Source: CAIRTM01 sp963723235
GTDB lineage: Bacteria > Desulfobacterota > WTBG01 > CAIYCZ01 > CAIRTM01
Length of the DNA stretch: 64,000 nucleotides
Assembly: GCA_963723235.1 (NCBI GenBank)
Contig: CAVRPV010000017.1
Span: 124,001 to 188,000, forward strand
Reading direction: 5' to 3'
Shown piece after piece: positions 30,628-40,916 of this stretch. The position numbers and the translations under genes were made by a program. The notes under the pieces are model-generated. The model was not told where the DNA came from. It searched no databases and saw only the letters and a program-made list of their open reading frames with translations. The stretch's first letter is position 1; each line of letters opens with the position of its first letter.

Positions 30628-31373
30628 TTGGCTGGTTCCGCAAAAAAATACTACGCAGTTGCACGCGGCCGCGCAACCGGCATCTTCTCAACCTGGTTTG
30701 GCCCCGGCAATGCTGAGGAACAGGTGCGCGGATTTGCGGGCGCGCGCTTTAAAGGCTTCCCGTCAATCGATGAAGCCCGCTCCTGGCTTCAGGAACAGCA
30801 ATCCGCAACGCATCATAAAAAACAGCCCGCCCGGAAACCTCGCAGCGCCGCTCAATCACAACAGTCCGAACCCGAGGTATCTACGCATAAGGCAGATGTC
30901 ATTATTTACACGGATGGCGGCTGCTCATGCAACCCCGGCCCCGGCGGCTACGGCGCGGTTATCTTGCCAGCGGCAAACGCAGAGAACTCTCAGGCGGATT
31001 CAAGCATACCACCAATAACCGTATGGAATTAATGGCCTGTATTGTGGCGCTCAGGAGCGTTAAGCCCGGCGCATCGGTTCTCGTGCATTCGGATTCGCAA
31101 TACGTGGTCAACGGCATCTCAAAAGGCTGGGCCGCCAAATGGCGCGCGCAGGGCTGGATGCGCAATAAAAATGATGCGGCTGAAAATTATGACCTGTGGG
31201 AGGAACTCCTCGATGCCTGCGCATTGCTCACCGTACGCTTTATCTGGGTCAAGGGGCATGCCGGTAACCCCGAGAACGAGTGCTGCGACCAACTCGCCAC
31301 GCAGGCTTTGGCTGCTGCCCATACTGACCGCGACAAAAATTTTGAAACAGGACGCACAACCATAAAAGCCTGA
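30628..31373 (+). CDS. rnhA: Ribonuclease HI with N-terminal hybrid-binding domain (one frameshift)
   Basis: Cuts RNA in RNA-DNA hybrids. An N-terminal caulimovirus-type hybrid-binding domain (YYAVARGRATGIFSTW) is followed by the RNase H domain: IIYTDGGCSCNPGPGGYGAVI in the first frame, then TTNNRMEL, HSDSQYVVN and GHAGNPENE in a second. Adding one base at 30961-30966 joins GAVI to LASGKRRELSGG, 248 residues. The start is a TTG, with GGGGT upstream; no ATG is available nearby. The catalytic D, E, D and D all appear once the frame is repaired. Confidence 0.88.
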
Positions 31374-31415
31374 GTACTGTCCGGACCCGATCCTGCCAAC
31401 GACTGATACCAAAAA

Positions 31416-31443
31416 AAGGCAGGGCCATGTGTGACCCTGCCTT
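31416..31443 (-). terminator. Strong intrinsic terminator (hairpin AAGGCAGGG/CCCTGCCTT)
   Basis: A perfect 9-bp stem with a 10-base loop. On the minus strand it is followed by a T-run (plus-strand A-run 31411-31417), so it most likely ends the secreted repeat-protein gene that stops at 31469. It could also stop plus-strand transcription from rnhA less efficiently. Confidence 0.8.
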
Positions 31444-31468
31444 CTGTGTTACCCGTGTATGCCGGCTG

Positions 31469-32180
31469 TTACAGCGGCTTGTTTACCTTAAAATAATAGT
31501 CTTTCGATAACGTTTTCTGCCCGGCGCAGTCCGTCACGTCAAACCGGAAGGCATACGTCCCGTTTTGCATCTGGTCAATACGGCAGATCAACCCAGGCAT
31601 ACCCTTGCGCGGCATCGCTGGAAACACTCAGCGATGTCGAGGTGCCGCCTCAATGCCTGGTACTCGGCAGTGTGCGTGCACGCTCCGCTGCAGGAGACAA
31701 AATCATCGCTGAAGGTCCACAAAACACTATAATTCTTCTTAAGGTACCATGGGGCTCTCTTGCGATGTCGGCAGCACCGGCCACGGGCCTGCTGCCACAA
31801 ACGGACCGGCGGTGATTACGGGGGGCTTGTCCGGGCGCGCAACCCTGAAATAATACGTGCCGGACTGCGTGGTCTGACCGGCGCAATCGGTTACCGTAAA
31901 CCGGAAGGCATACGTGCCGTTTTGCAGCTGCGATACCGGCAGAGCAACCTGGGCAGTGCCCTCCGCGGCATCGCTTGAAACACTCAACGATGTCCAGGTG
32001 CCGCCTCCAAGTTCCTGGTACTCGGCACTGTGCGTGCACGCTCCGCTGCAGGAGCCAAAATCATCACTAAAGGTCCACAGAACACTATAGTTCTTCTTAA
32101 GATCCATGGGGCTTTCAGCCGAGGTCGGCAACAGCGGCCATGGGCCGGCTGCCAGAAACGGGCCGTCGCTGAGCGCGGGG
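31469..32180 (-). repeat. Tandem 357-base duplication encoding the Ig-like module
   Basis: Two copies, about 31469-31823 and 31826-32180, with a 357-base period: the segment ccggaaggcatacgt starts at 31544 and at 31901. They are closely similar at the DNA level, indicating a recent duplication or gene conversion. The copy nearer the stop codon has lost the frame at several points. Confidence 0.85.
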
Positions 32181-33289
32181 GGATTGTCTGATATCGGTTC
32201 GCACAACCTTCAACGCATTCATACCCTCGTGGCAGTCGCTGTCGTCATTGCACTCCGGAGGCGCGGCCTGAAAATAACTTCCGCCTATACCGGCAATATT
32301 GTTCACCCCACTGCCCGACAGGTCAATCTCGACGGCCGGCGAATGGTGGGTCCACACCTTCCCGCCGGATATCAAGCTGACGATAACCCCGCCATCATCA
32401 GTTGAAGACAGGGCAAAACTCATAAAATTTCTTGTTGCCAGCGCTGCTATGTCACCGCGGATATCCTGCTGCGAAACAAGGCTCCCGGCAGCATCAAAAA
32501 AGAACAGGTGGGACAAATATTCGTCGCCGGTCGTGTTTCCCATTCCAACAAAGCCGCCGCTCGACAGGCCGACCATGAAATATATCGTAATATGAAGCGA
32601 CGTAATATCAACGTTATTGATCAGCTGCAGGCTGTTATCATAGAAATAAATGTAGGGTGAATAGCCTGCGCCGCCAAGATAGGCTGAACCCAGCTCGGGA
32701 AGCACTACAAAACCTCCGCCGACAAGGCCTGCCATGTCTCCCATCTGCTTATAGGCATAACTCCAGCCGTCCGGATCAGTCCAGGCATTGGTTGATCCAA
32801 GTAATGCCCCTTGAGGATCGAAGAGGGAGATTTCACCTGTGCTGAAGCTATTTGAAATAAAATTTCCGTTATTAAGCCCGCTATAATTGCCAAAGCTTAT
32901 GCTGGGGCCTGAGAACGTATTGCGCAGCGCTCCGCTTGAGTCAACATGCCATATCGTCCAGTTTGCATCGAAATCCTGCCCCTTTAAAAGCCAGCCGCTG
33001 CTGCCGGCATCGCGGATATATACTAGTTTCCTGTTGAGGCAAAGTCAGTTTTTGAAAGCAGGTTCCATTCGGGATCAAAAATCAGCAGTTTTGTTGTTGG
33101 CCGATCGAACACTGCCGTCCTGTTTCCCTGATCGCAGGAGTCGCCGAATCCGTCGCCGTCCTGGTCTGCCTGTTCAGGGTTGGCAACAGTGGGACAATTA
33201 TCATCTGTATTCAAAACGCCGTCATCATCAGTGTCCGGCGACGCAGGGGTGGGTACGCTTAAATTCCAGTCCTCAACATCGCACTCCAA

Positions 33290-34060
33290 ATGAACTCCAT
33301 CCCGTAGCCACGACGGTGCCGTCTGCTTTTAACCCAACGGTATGCCCTGCACCTGCTGACACCTGCGCGATGTTGGTCCATGCGCTCACATTGCATTGAC
33401 CATAGTCATTCCGTCCAACCGCTACAACCGTACCGTTCGCCTTCAAGCCGACCGTGTAATCGTTCCCTGCCGCAACCTGCACGATGCCGGACCATGCGCT
33501 AGATTAGGGTCACCATAGCCAGATACATAATTGCAACCACTGTGCCATTTGCCTTCAAACCAACAGCATGGTAAATGCTCCTGCAGATACCTGCGTAATT
33601 CCCGTCCAGGCAGTTACATTAGGCTTCTCGCTTCCCACGGCCACAACCGTGCCGTTCGCCTTAAGCCGACAGTAAAATTTCCCCCTGCCGCCACCTGGAT
33701 AATATTGGTCCAGGTGCTCACATTGCACTGGCCATAGCTATTATGTCCCGTCGCCACGACTGTGCCATCTGCTTTCAGGCCGACTGTATGAGCCTCCCCT
33801 GCTGTCACCTGGATAATATCTGTCCACGTGCTCACATTGCACTGACCTAAATTATTCGATGCTATAGCCACAACCGTGCCGTCTGTTTTTAACCCAACGG
33901 TATGCCCACCACCTAGTGCCACCTGCGAAATGCCGATCCAGGAGCCCACATTGCACTGGCCGGAGACGCCGTATCCTGTGGCCACAACCGTGCCGTCTAC
34001 CTTCAAGCCGAGAGTATAATTTCCACCTGCCCCCACTTGCATTGATCCTGCTGCTGCATC
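33290..34060 (-). repeat. RCC1-type tandem repeats (about 7 units of ~117-120 bases)
   Basis: Recurring DNA such as the reverse complements of ACCGTGCCGTTCGCCTT and CACATTGCACTGGCC marks the units. Each encodes GLKxxGTVVA and QCNVSxWTxIxQV. The repeats lie inside the secreted protein gene. Confidence 0.85.
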
Positions 34061-34120
34061 AGTAGAAAAACTCAGGCATATCACAAGGATTAACATAAAA
34101 AAGTTCATCCGTTGTTTCAT

Positions 34121-34435
34121 ATTTTGATTCCCCTTTTGCTTGGATTTATTTATAAAAACTAAACTTGTTTCTGCCCCAAATATTATTCGATGGGCTGTAT
34201 TTCCCTGGCACTTTGTAAGGTGTATGTGCTTCTCAAAACCCCTGACAGCGATACCGTTGCCCCCCCACCTCCAAGAACGCTTAATTGAGTTAATTTTTGA
34301 ATACACTTCCAGATATAATTAAAAAAACTTTTTGTCAAACAAATTTACATTTGACGGTTACCAAAACAAAAAGCGCTAAAAACAAAAAGCCCCTGATTTC
34401 ATGGGCTTTTGATTTCCGGGATACCCCGGAGTATT
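34121..34435. other. Intergenic region between repeat-protein gene and tRNA-Ala
   Basis: 315 bases. The right end holds the tRNA-Ala terminator listed separately. The rest is the 5' leader of the repeat-protein gene; no promoter match better than chance, no riboswitch and no small gene were recognised. Confidence 0.5.
34378..34410 (-). terminator. Intrinsic terminator after tRNA-Ala
   Basis: Minus strand AAAAGCCC (34403-34410) pairs with GGGCTTTT (34385-34392), followed by a T-rich tract. Confidence 0.7.
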
Positions 34436-34511
34436 TGGTGGAGATGAAGGGATTCGAACCCTCGACCCCTGCCTTGCGAAGGCAGTGCTCTCCCAGCTGA
34501 GCCACATCCCC
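34436..34511 (-). tRNA. tRNA-Ala (anticodon CGC)
   Basis: 76 bases with encoded CCA. Acceptor stem GGGGATG/CATCTCC with a G-U pair, anticodon arm CTGCC-TTCGCAA-GGCAG, T-loop GTTCGAATC. A single gene with its own terminator. Confidence 0.96.
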
Positions 34512-34801
34512 GTATTGGTACGAGCATAAACAGCAGGTGCTGTTTTCAGCGCATGAGTGTAATACATATCCGGGCTGTAAGGCAAGCAATTATTGGCTGC
34601 CGCACACTACTTTCACTCACCGAAAGCTCTTCGTATAATAACACAGGCGCATGTGCTTTGTCTGTCATCCCGCCCACACACGGCCGGAATCACGGGTTTT
34701 AAAACACATTGACTTTCCTTACAGATACGCTACAATTTTTTTAAAATTTTTGAACCGAATGTTGACTCACACCATTAAACAACCATTCTCCTTACATTGC
34801 T

Positions 34802-36244
34802 ATGCAGCAGGCGCGGGCTATAGTTCAGGAAATAGTGCAGGAAATTGAGAAACGCGTTTTCAATCAACCTCCTGACGAAACGCTGCGCAAGCTTTTTTCC
34901 GACAAAACACGACAAATTCAGGACCGTATCGCGCTCGACTTTTCGCGCGGTGTTCCCACTGCCTATGTTGCCAAAATCAGGGAACTGCTTGGCAGTCAAT
35001 GCCTGGAACATCTTGATCAGGGCAAGCTGGGCTCTTTCGGGCGCAAAGGCCGCGACCGCATGGAGAGCATTTACCGGCACCTGGCCTACGTTGCCGAGAT
35101 GTATCGCTATTATGAAAGCGAGGCCGGTAACTTCGCGCGCAAAAGCAGCTGCCTTGAGAAAATCAAGACCGAGCTGATCGAAGCCCAGATATCGCATGTC
35201 GACGAAGTTGAGCAGCTTGATAAACGGTTGCAACAGCAGGAAATGCTGATCCGCCTCGTGCTGGAACCCTTTGAACAGTCACTCACGGACATCATGGCCT
35301 TTCTGCAGGCCAAGCAACTGGAAGTATTCCTCTTCGATGATGATAAGTTTCTGGCGCAGGAACTGAAAACCGATGGCCGCACATTCATCTATAACATGGG
35401 CGAAGATGCCCTGCCGTCCCTGCCGGAAGCGGTCAGCGAACTGCAATTAAACGAGATCAAAGAAACCACCTTAAATGTTCCGCTGAATGTCGAAGACCGG
35501 CATATCGGCCATTTCCGCATAACCCACCAGACAACCGAATATTTTGACAAAGAAGCCTGGCAAACGGATGTAACCATTATTACTCCTGTGCTGGGGCGCA
35601 TTATTGAGGCCTATCGCAACGGCCACGAAACCAAAAAGATCTATATTGATGACCTGACCCAGCTCTACAACAAGCGCAAGCTTAATGACCAGATGGGCAA
35701 GCTTTTCAAACAGTTTCAACGCGGCGATAAACAGCTGTTCATCGCCATGATGGATATTGACCGGTTCAAAGCACTCAATGATAAATACGGGCATCCGGTA
35801 GGCGATGAAATCCTGCGCCAGACTGCAGTGGTCATTAAAGAAGAGGTGCCCTACGCCTACCGTTACGGCGGTGAAGAGTTTGCATCGATTTTTTACGGCT
35901 ACACACGGGAAGAAACAATAGCAACCGTCGAAAAATTACGTATCCGTATTGAGCAGACACCCTATGCCATCAACGGCCAGGAGTTTCACATTACCATTTC
36001 AGCCGGCATTGCGGAATTTGAAACCACCATGAATTCGGTTATGGATGCAATTGATCATGCCGATCAGGCCCTCTACGCCAGCAAGGAGGACGGACGAAAC
36101 CGCACGACATATTTTGACGATGTAAAAGACCGTCTATCCGAGGATGCCACCCGCCTGCGACAGGAACTGCTGCAGCTCAAAGATGAAAACATACGCCTTG
36201 CCGAACTTCTCAAAAAAACAAAAAAAAGCCCCCGAACCCCCTGA
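34802..36244 (+). CDS. GGDEF domain protein (putative diguanylate cyclase)
   Basis: 480 residues. A helical N-terminal region and a GAF-like middle (~150-270) precede a GGDEF domain with DDLTQLYNKRKL, DIDRFKALNDKYGHPVGD and the signature GGEEF at 356-360. A short C-terminal coiled coil (LRQELLQLKDENIRLAELLKK) follows. The active-site signature is intact, so c-di-GMP synthesis is likely. No RxxD inhibitory site is present just before GGEEF. No clear signal peptide or membrane segment. The Shine-Dalgarno is poor, so the exact start is uncertain. Confidence 0.88.
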   Translation: MQQARAIVQEIVQEIEKRVFNQPPDETLRKLFSDKTRQIQDRIALDFSRGVPTAYVAKIRELLGSQCLEHLDQGKLGSFGRKGRDRMESIYRHLAYVAEMYRYYESEAGNFARKSSCLEKIKTELIEAQISHVDEVEQLDKRLQQQEMLIRLVLEPFEQSLTDIMAFLQAKQLEVFLFDDDKFLAQELKTDGRTFIYNMGEDALPSLPEAVSELQLNEIKETTLNVPLNVEDRHIGHFRITHQTTEYFDKEAWQTDVTIITPVLGRIIEAYRNGHETKKIYIDDLTQLYNKRKLNDQMGKLFKQFQRGDKQLFIAMMDIDRFKALNDKYGHPVGDEILRQTAVVIKEEVPYAYRYGGEEFASIFYGYTREETIATVEKLRIRIEQTPYAINGQEFHITISAGIAEFETTMNSVMDAIDHADQALYASKEDGRNRTTYFDDVKDRLSEDATRLRQELLQLKDENIRLAELLKKTKKSPRTP

Positions 36245-36395
36245 GATGGCCCTGTGCTACTGCAACATCCCCCGCACATTCCTCCGGGGTTACCCAAACA
36301 CAAACAACTTATTCTTCCGCGAACAAAACGCTAATCCCCTGTATCACCGCGGCATGTAAACACGGAAAAGGCCGAACAACGGGCTTTGGTGACGC

Positions 36396-36423
36396 TTGAC
36401 TTGGACAAACAAATGCTTATATT
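36396..36423 (+). promoter_or_regulatory. Sigma-70-type promoter for htpG
   Basis: TTGACT (36396-36401), 16-base spacer, TATATT (36418-36423), 56 bases before the htpG ATG. TTGGACA occurs twice around it (36401 and 36422). No CIRCE element was seen. The rest of the 235-base gap after the GGDEF gene shows nothing. Confidence 0.55.
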
Positions 36424-36479
36424 GGACACAATAAAAAAAGTTTAACCATCATACAACCACCCTGGAAGGTACAGCAGCA

Positions 36480-38348
36480 ATGTCAAAACACAAATTCGAA
36501 ACCGAAGTCAATCAACTCCTGCAACTGATTATTCATTCCCTGTATTCTCACAAGGAAATTTTTCTGCGCGAGCTTATATCCAATGCGTCTGACGCGCTTG
36601 ACAAGCTCAAACTGCTGGCACTTACCGATGATGCCCTTAAGGGCTATCAATTCGAACCGCGAATCGACATCACGTTCGACGAAACGGCCAAAACCCTGAC
36701 AATCAGCGATACCGGTATCGGCATGAGTGCTGAGGATATTATTGACCAGATCGGCACGATCGCCCGCTCCGGCACAAAAAACTTTATGCAAAAGCTCAGC
36801 GGTGATGAAAAAAAGGATGCCAACCTGATCGGACAATTCGGCGTAGGCTTTTATTCAGCGTTTATGGTTGCTGACACAATAGAAATTACCTCACGCAAAG
36901 CCGGAACTGAACAGGCCACCAAATGGCTCAGTGACGGAAAATCAGACTATGAGATATCGGATGCGGAGCGCGACCGGGACGGCACAACCGTGGTGCTGCA
37001 TCTCAATGAGAACGGACAGGAATATGCCAACCGCTGGAGCGTAGAGAGCATTATAAAAAAATACTCCAACCACATTGCCTTTCCCATCTACCTGCATTAT
37101 CAGGACAGCCGGTTTGAAGGCGAAGGCGATGCACGCAAGGAAATCAAGGAACAAAAAACCGAGCAGGTGAATGAGGCTTCTGCGCTCTGGAAACGCAGCA
37201 AGAAAGAACTCACGGATGAAGACTACCATGAATTCTACAAGACCATTGCGCATGACTCCGATGATCCCATGCTGTACGTTCACACACAGGCCGAGGGCAC
37301 ACTTGAGTACACCACCTTGCTGTACGTGCCGAGCAAGGCCCCCTTTGATATGTATCACGCCAATTACCAGCCGGGTGTGAAGCTGTATGTGCGCCGGGTA
37401 TTCATTACCGACGATGAAAAGGAACTGATGCCGAGCTACCTGCGCTTCGTGCGCGGCATTATCGATTCAGAGGATCTGCCCCTGAACGTGAGCAGGGAGA
37501 TCCTGCAGCAAAACCCGGTTCTGGCAAAAATAAAATCAGGATCAGTCAAAAAACTGCTTGAAGAATTCGCCGACCTGACAAAGGACAAAGAAGCCTACGC
37601 GGCATTTATCGCCGAATACGGCCGTCCGCTTAAAGAGGGCCTGTACCAGGACTATGAAAACCGCGAGAAACTGCTGGAACTGGTGCGTTTTAAAAGCACC
37701 GGGACGGAAGGCTACACCAGCCTGGCAGAGTACAAGGAACGCATGCAGGCCGATCATAAACATATCTATTATATAACCGGTGACAATGAGCAGATGCTGC
37801 GCAACTCGCCCCTGCTGGAGATGTACCGGGCGAAGAATATTGAGGTGCTCATCATGGATCAGGATATTGATGAGATCGTCATACCCTCGGTGCACAAATA
37901 TAAGGATATTGATTTTCGCAGCATCAACCGCAGCGACGCGGCCGAAGATTTAAAAACTGAAAGCGACAAGGAAACCGAAAAGCAGATTGAGCCGCTGGTA
38001 CAGCGTATCAAGGCCGTGTTGGGGGATGATGTCAAGGATGTGAAGGCCAGTACCCGGCTTTCAGATTCGCCCAGCTGCGTTGTGGCCGACGAGAACGATC
38101 CTACGGTGCAGATGCAAAGCATCCTGAAATCGCTCGGCCAGAAAAACGTGCCGGAATTCAAGCCGATTCTGGAGATCAACCCCACGCACGCCATTGTCCG
38201 GAAAATGTCGGAGATCTCGGACGCAGCCTTGTTCGAAGACGTCAGCCGCCTGTTGTTTGAACAGGCCCTGCTGATTGAGGGAGTGCAGATCAAGGACCCG
38301 GCCCGGTTTGCGAGGCGCTTAAACGATGTGATGAATAAAGCCCTGTAA
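36480..38348 (+). CDS. htpG: Molecular chaperone HtpG (Hsp90)
   Basis: 622 residues, uninterrupted. GHKL ATPase domain (LRELISNASDALDKL, DTGIGM, GQFGVGFYSAF), middle domain (RRVFITDDEKELMPSYLRFVRG, with the conserved catalytic arginine region) and C-terminal dimerisation domain. GGAAGG lies upstream of the ATG. Confidence 0.97.
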   Translation: MSKHKFETEVNQLLQLIIHSLYSHKEIFLRELISNASDALDKLKLLALTDDALKGYQFEPRIDITFDETAKTLTISDTGIGMSAEDIIDQIGTIARSGTKNFMQKLSGDEKKDANLIGQFGVGFYSAFMVADTIEITSRKAGTEQATKWLSDGKSDYEISDAERDRDGTTVVLHLNENGQEYANRWSVESIIKKYSNHIAFPIYLHYQDSRFEGEGDARKEIKEQKTEQVNEASALWKRSKKELTDEDYHEFYKTIAHDSDDPMLYVHTQAEGTLEYTTLLYVPSKAPFDMYHANYQPGVKLYVRRVFITDDEKELMPSYLRFVRGIIDSEDLPLNVSREILQQNPVLAKIKSGSVKKLLEEFADLTKDKEAYAAFIAEYGRPLKEGLYQDYENREKLLELVRFKSTGTEGYTSLAEYKERMQADHKHIYYITGDNEQMLRNSPLLEMYRAKNIEVLIMDQDIDEIVIPSVHKYKDIDFRSINRSDAAEDLKTESDKETEKQIEPLVQRIKAVLGDDVKDVKASTRLSDSPSCVVADENDPTVQMQSILKSLGQKNVPEFKPILEINPTHAIVRKMSEISDAALFEDVSRLLFEQALLIEGVQIKDPARFARRLNDVMNKAL

Positions 38349-38480
38349 GCCCCTCTGCGGCCATCGCCACCTCGCCCGAGTGACCCGGGGCTTCATTGAC
38401 GAATGGCTACCCCGGCAGCGTATATGCTTGCAAAACCTCTCAGGGGCTTCTGGTAACTTTTCCCGCATCGACCAGATAGT

Positions 38481-39011
38481 TCAAGCCGCACGCACAGATA
38501 TACGCCCATCCTGCCCGGGAATAGGCAGCGTACACTCACACATAAAACCCTTGAACGTTGCCGGGTTGCCATACACGACCGTGTAGGGCGGCACGTCCCT
38601 GGTAACCACAGCACCGGCGCCGACAAACGCATGCTCATGAATTGTTATGCCGCATACGATCGTCGCGTTGGCTCCGATTGCTGCGCCTTTTTTTATAACC
38701 GTGGGCATAAGATCCCGGAATGTTTTTTTTATATGCGCACGCGGTATGAAATCATTGGTGAATACGGCCGCAGGCCCGATAAAAACATCGTCCCCAATAG
38801 ATATATTATCCCAAATGGCAACATTATTTTTAACGGTCACGCCGTTGCCAAGCGTTACATGGCCCTCAATATAGCAATTTTCCCCGATGTTGCAGTTTTC
38901 ACCAATGACGGCGCAGGGCATAATGTGGGCATTGCGCCATACGCGCGTGCCGGCTCCGATGCTGTCCGTTTCAACCAGGGCGTCCTTGTGAACATAAAAT
39001 TTTTCCGTCAT
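38481..39011 (-). CDS. Hexapeptide-repeat acetyltransferase, WbpD/WlbB-like
   Basis: 176 residues forming a left-handed beta-helix of isoleucine-rich hexapeptide repeats (IGENCNIGENCYIEGHVTLG...). The conserved tail VVTRDVPPYTVVYGNPAT is present. Relatives N-acetylate 3-amino-UDP-sugars (WbpD/WlbB) or dTDP-aminosugars (FdtC). Together with the aminotransferase and oxidoreductase upstream this matches the WbpB-WbpE-WbpD route to UDP-2,3-diacetamido-2,3-dideoxyglucuronate. The exact sugar is inference. Confidence 0.82.
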   Translation of the reverse strand: MTEKFYVHKDALVETDSIGAGTRVWRNAHIMPCAVIGENCNIGENCYIEGHVTLGNGVTVKNNVAIWDNISIGDDVFIGPAAVFTNDFIPRAHIKKTFRDLMPTVIKKGAAIGANATIVCGITIHEHAFVGAGAVVTRDVPPYTVVYGNPATFKGFMCECTLPIPGQDGRISVRAA

Positions 39012-39026
39012 GTGGTTATCCTCTCG

Positions 39027-39749
39027 TTATTTGCGAAGTCCCAGTCCCAATAGAAACAGTGGGCGTAAAATACTCCACCAGCCGGTTATGGGTTTCATCT
39101 TTGTATAGCCCAGTTTTTTGGGCGGATATATTTTTGTTACGGGCACCTCGGTTGTTTTGTAGCCCAGCCTGATCACCTTGTAATATAAATACGGCTCAAG
39201 CTCATACTCATCAAGCCAGGGCTGCCACAGGTTTATCCGCTTGTCGCTGAACAGCGCTGTTTTAAAAGCACGAAATCCGTTTGTACTCTCGGTCACCCAT
39301 GTGCCCGACACCAAAGAAAAAAACAGTGGGTGCACCCTGGTTGCCAGGATACGGTACAGCGGCATTTCACCGAAAACTCCCCCGCGGGCAAAACGGGATC
39401 CCTGGACAAAATCGAAGCCATCACGAGTCAGGGGTTTGACAAGCCTCTCTATCTCCTGCGGCTCGTCTTTATTGTTGCCGGCGATGACAACAACAATATC
39501 AAACCCGTTCTGCAGGGCATGCTCTATGCCCCTGCGAATCGCTGCCCCCACCCCGATGGTTTTACCAAGCGCGATGACACGCGCGCCAAGGGATTTGGCG
39601 CTCTCCGGAGAGCCGTCTGTGGAGCCGTCATCAACCACAAGCATTTCGTCCACAATGCCTGTCGCCAGCACCCGTTCAACAACATGGTCTATTTTATGCA
39701 GCTCATTGTAACAGGGAGCAATGCACACTATTTTTTTTCCATCAACCAA
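39027..39749 (-). CDS. Family 2 glycosyltransferase (dolichyl-phosphate-mannose-synthase-like)
   Basis: 240 residues, GT-A fold: IVCIAPCYNELHKI, VVDDGSTDGS, and GNNKDEP in place of the more usual DGDGQ stretch. It ends with hydrophobic residues but no obvious double transmembrane tail. Probably transfers a sugar to polyprenyl phosphate or glycan intermediates. It sits 13 bases after the aminotransferase and 15 before the acetyltransferase in one operon. Confidence 0.86.
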   Translation of the reverse strand: MVDGKKIVCIAPCYNELHKIDHVVERVLATGIVDEMLVVDDGSTDGSPESAKSLGARVIALGKTIGVGAAIRRGIEHALQNGFDIVVVIAGNNKDEPQEIERLVKPLTRDGFDFVQGSRFARGGVFGEMPLYRILATRVHPLFFSLVSGTWVTESTNGFRAFKTALFSDKRINLWQPWLDEYELEPYLYYKVIRLGYKTTEVPVTKIYPPKKLGYTKMKPITGWWSILRPLFLLGLGLRK

Positions 39750-39762
39750 GAGTCTGGCATCC

Positions 39763-40870
39763 TCATGCGTTCAAGGTTTTAACAAGCTCTTCGCACACCA
39801 GATCAATCTGCTGATCGGTGATCTCAGGAAACATGGGAAGCGACAGGATCCTCTGCGCGGCAGCTTCGGCAATGGGGAAATCTCCTGCCCGGTATCCAAG
39901 ATACGCATACGCCTGCTGCAGATGCAGTGGAATCGGGTAATGGATGCCACAGTAAATTTCCCGTTCTGCCAATGCCTTCAGAATGTCATCCCGCCGATCC
40001 GGAACCTGAATGACAAACAAATGATAAATATGCGTTGAATGCTCGGCCGTTTCCGGAAGCTTTATACCCGCTGTGCCCGCCAGATTTTTTCGGTATCGAT
40101 CGGCCGCCCGTACCCGCGCCCTGTTCCACTCCTCAATATAGCGCAATTTAACCAGAAGCACCGCAGCCTGAACGCCGTCAAGACGACTGTTTGTGCCGAA
40201 TGTCGGGTGCTGATACTTCTGAGGGGAACCATAGTTTCGAAGCGCCAGCAGTCTGCTGTACGTGCCTTCATCGTCGGTTGTTACAGCGCCGCCGTCACCG
40301 AATGCTCCCAGATTCTTCCCCGGATAAAAACTGAATGCAGCCGCAGCCCCGAACGTGCCGGCCCCGTGCCCCTTGTAACGTGCTCCGTGTGCCTGGCAGG
40401 CGTCTTCGATAACAAGAAGACCATGTTTTTTTGCAAAAATGCCGATAGCCTCCATGGGCGCCACCTGACCGTAGAGATGCACGGGGATAATGGCACGCGT
40501 GCGCTGTGTTACGGCCCGTTCAAGCGCTGCAACGTCAATGAGATAGGTGTCCGGATCGCAGTCCACCAGCACCGGTCGCGCCCCGGCAAGCTCAATCGCA
40601 GCGGTTGTAGCGTAAAACGTATTTGTGGCCGTGATAACCTCATCACCCGGACCGACTCCCGCCGCACGCAAAGCAAGGTGTACCGCATCTGTTCCGGAAG
40701 CAAGCCCCACGGCAAACCGGGAGCCGATAAAACCGGCAAACTCTTTTTCAAACCTGGAGACCTCCGGCCCGAGAATAAAAGCAGCCGATTGCAAAACCTG
40801 CTCAATGGCCTGTAAAAATTCAGTCACGGTGTTTCTGAAACTGCGTTTTCAAATCCACAAACGGTATCAT
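39763..40870 (-). CDS. DegT/DnrJ/EryC1/StrS aminotransferase, WbpE-like (one frameshift near start)
   Basis: A PLP-dependent sugar-nucleotide aminotransferase. SGTDAVHLAL, EDACQAHGA and the lysine motif SFYPGKNLGAFGDGG are present. The long frame begins at 40827 without the usual N-terminus. The conserved start MIPFVDLKTQFQKH is encoded just upstream from the ATG at 40870 (GGAGTTCCT before it) in another frame, and removing one base near 40828 gives a 368-residue protein. Likely aminates the 3-keto sugar made by the oxidoreductase next door. Confidence 0.87.
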
Positions 40871-40916
40871 AGGAACTCCTCTTGCAGGTAAGACTCATGG
40901 CAACATGCAACGCCGG

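Larger units (their letters stand above)
31469..34120 (-). pseudogene. Large secreted repeat protein: RCC1 repeats, TSP3 repeats, two Ig-like 119-residue modules (many frameshifts)
   Basis: The start MKQRMNFFMLILVICLSFSTDAAAG is a clear signal peptide with AAGGGGAATC upstream of the ATG at 34120. It is followed by about seven ~39-residue RCC1-type repeats (consensus HTVGLKADGTVVATG...YGQCNVSTWTNIIQV). Next come a thrombospondin type-3 calcium-binding stretch (DTDDDGVLNTDDNCPTVAN), a ~280-residue region with YIYFYDNSLQ-type beta repeats, and two copies of an Ig-like module (NYSVLWTFSDDF...QNGTYAFRFTVTDCAGQ). At least six single-base shifts break the frame. Repaired it would be about 880 residues. 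Probably cell-surface or extracellular; function unknown. It may be truly decayed or only poorly sequenced. Confidence 0.75.

Noticed and set aside
33290..34060. CRISPR array
   Set aside because: The regular ~117-120-base repeats are coding RCC1 units without unique spacers and with no cas genes nearby.
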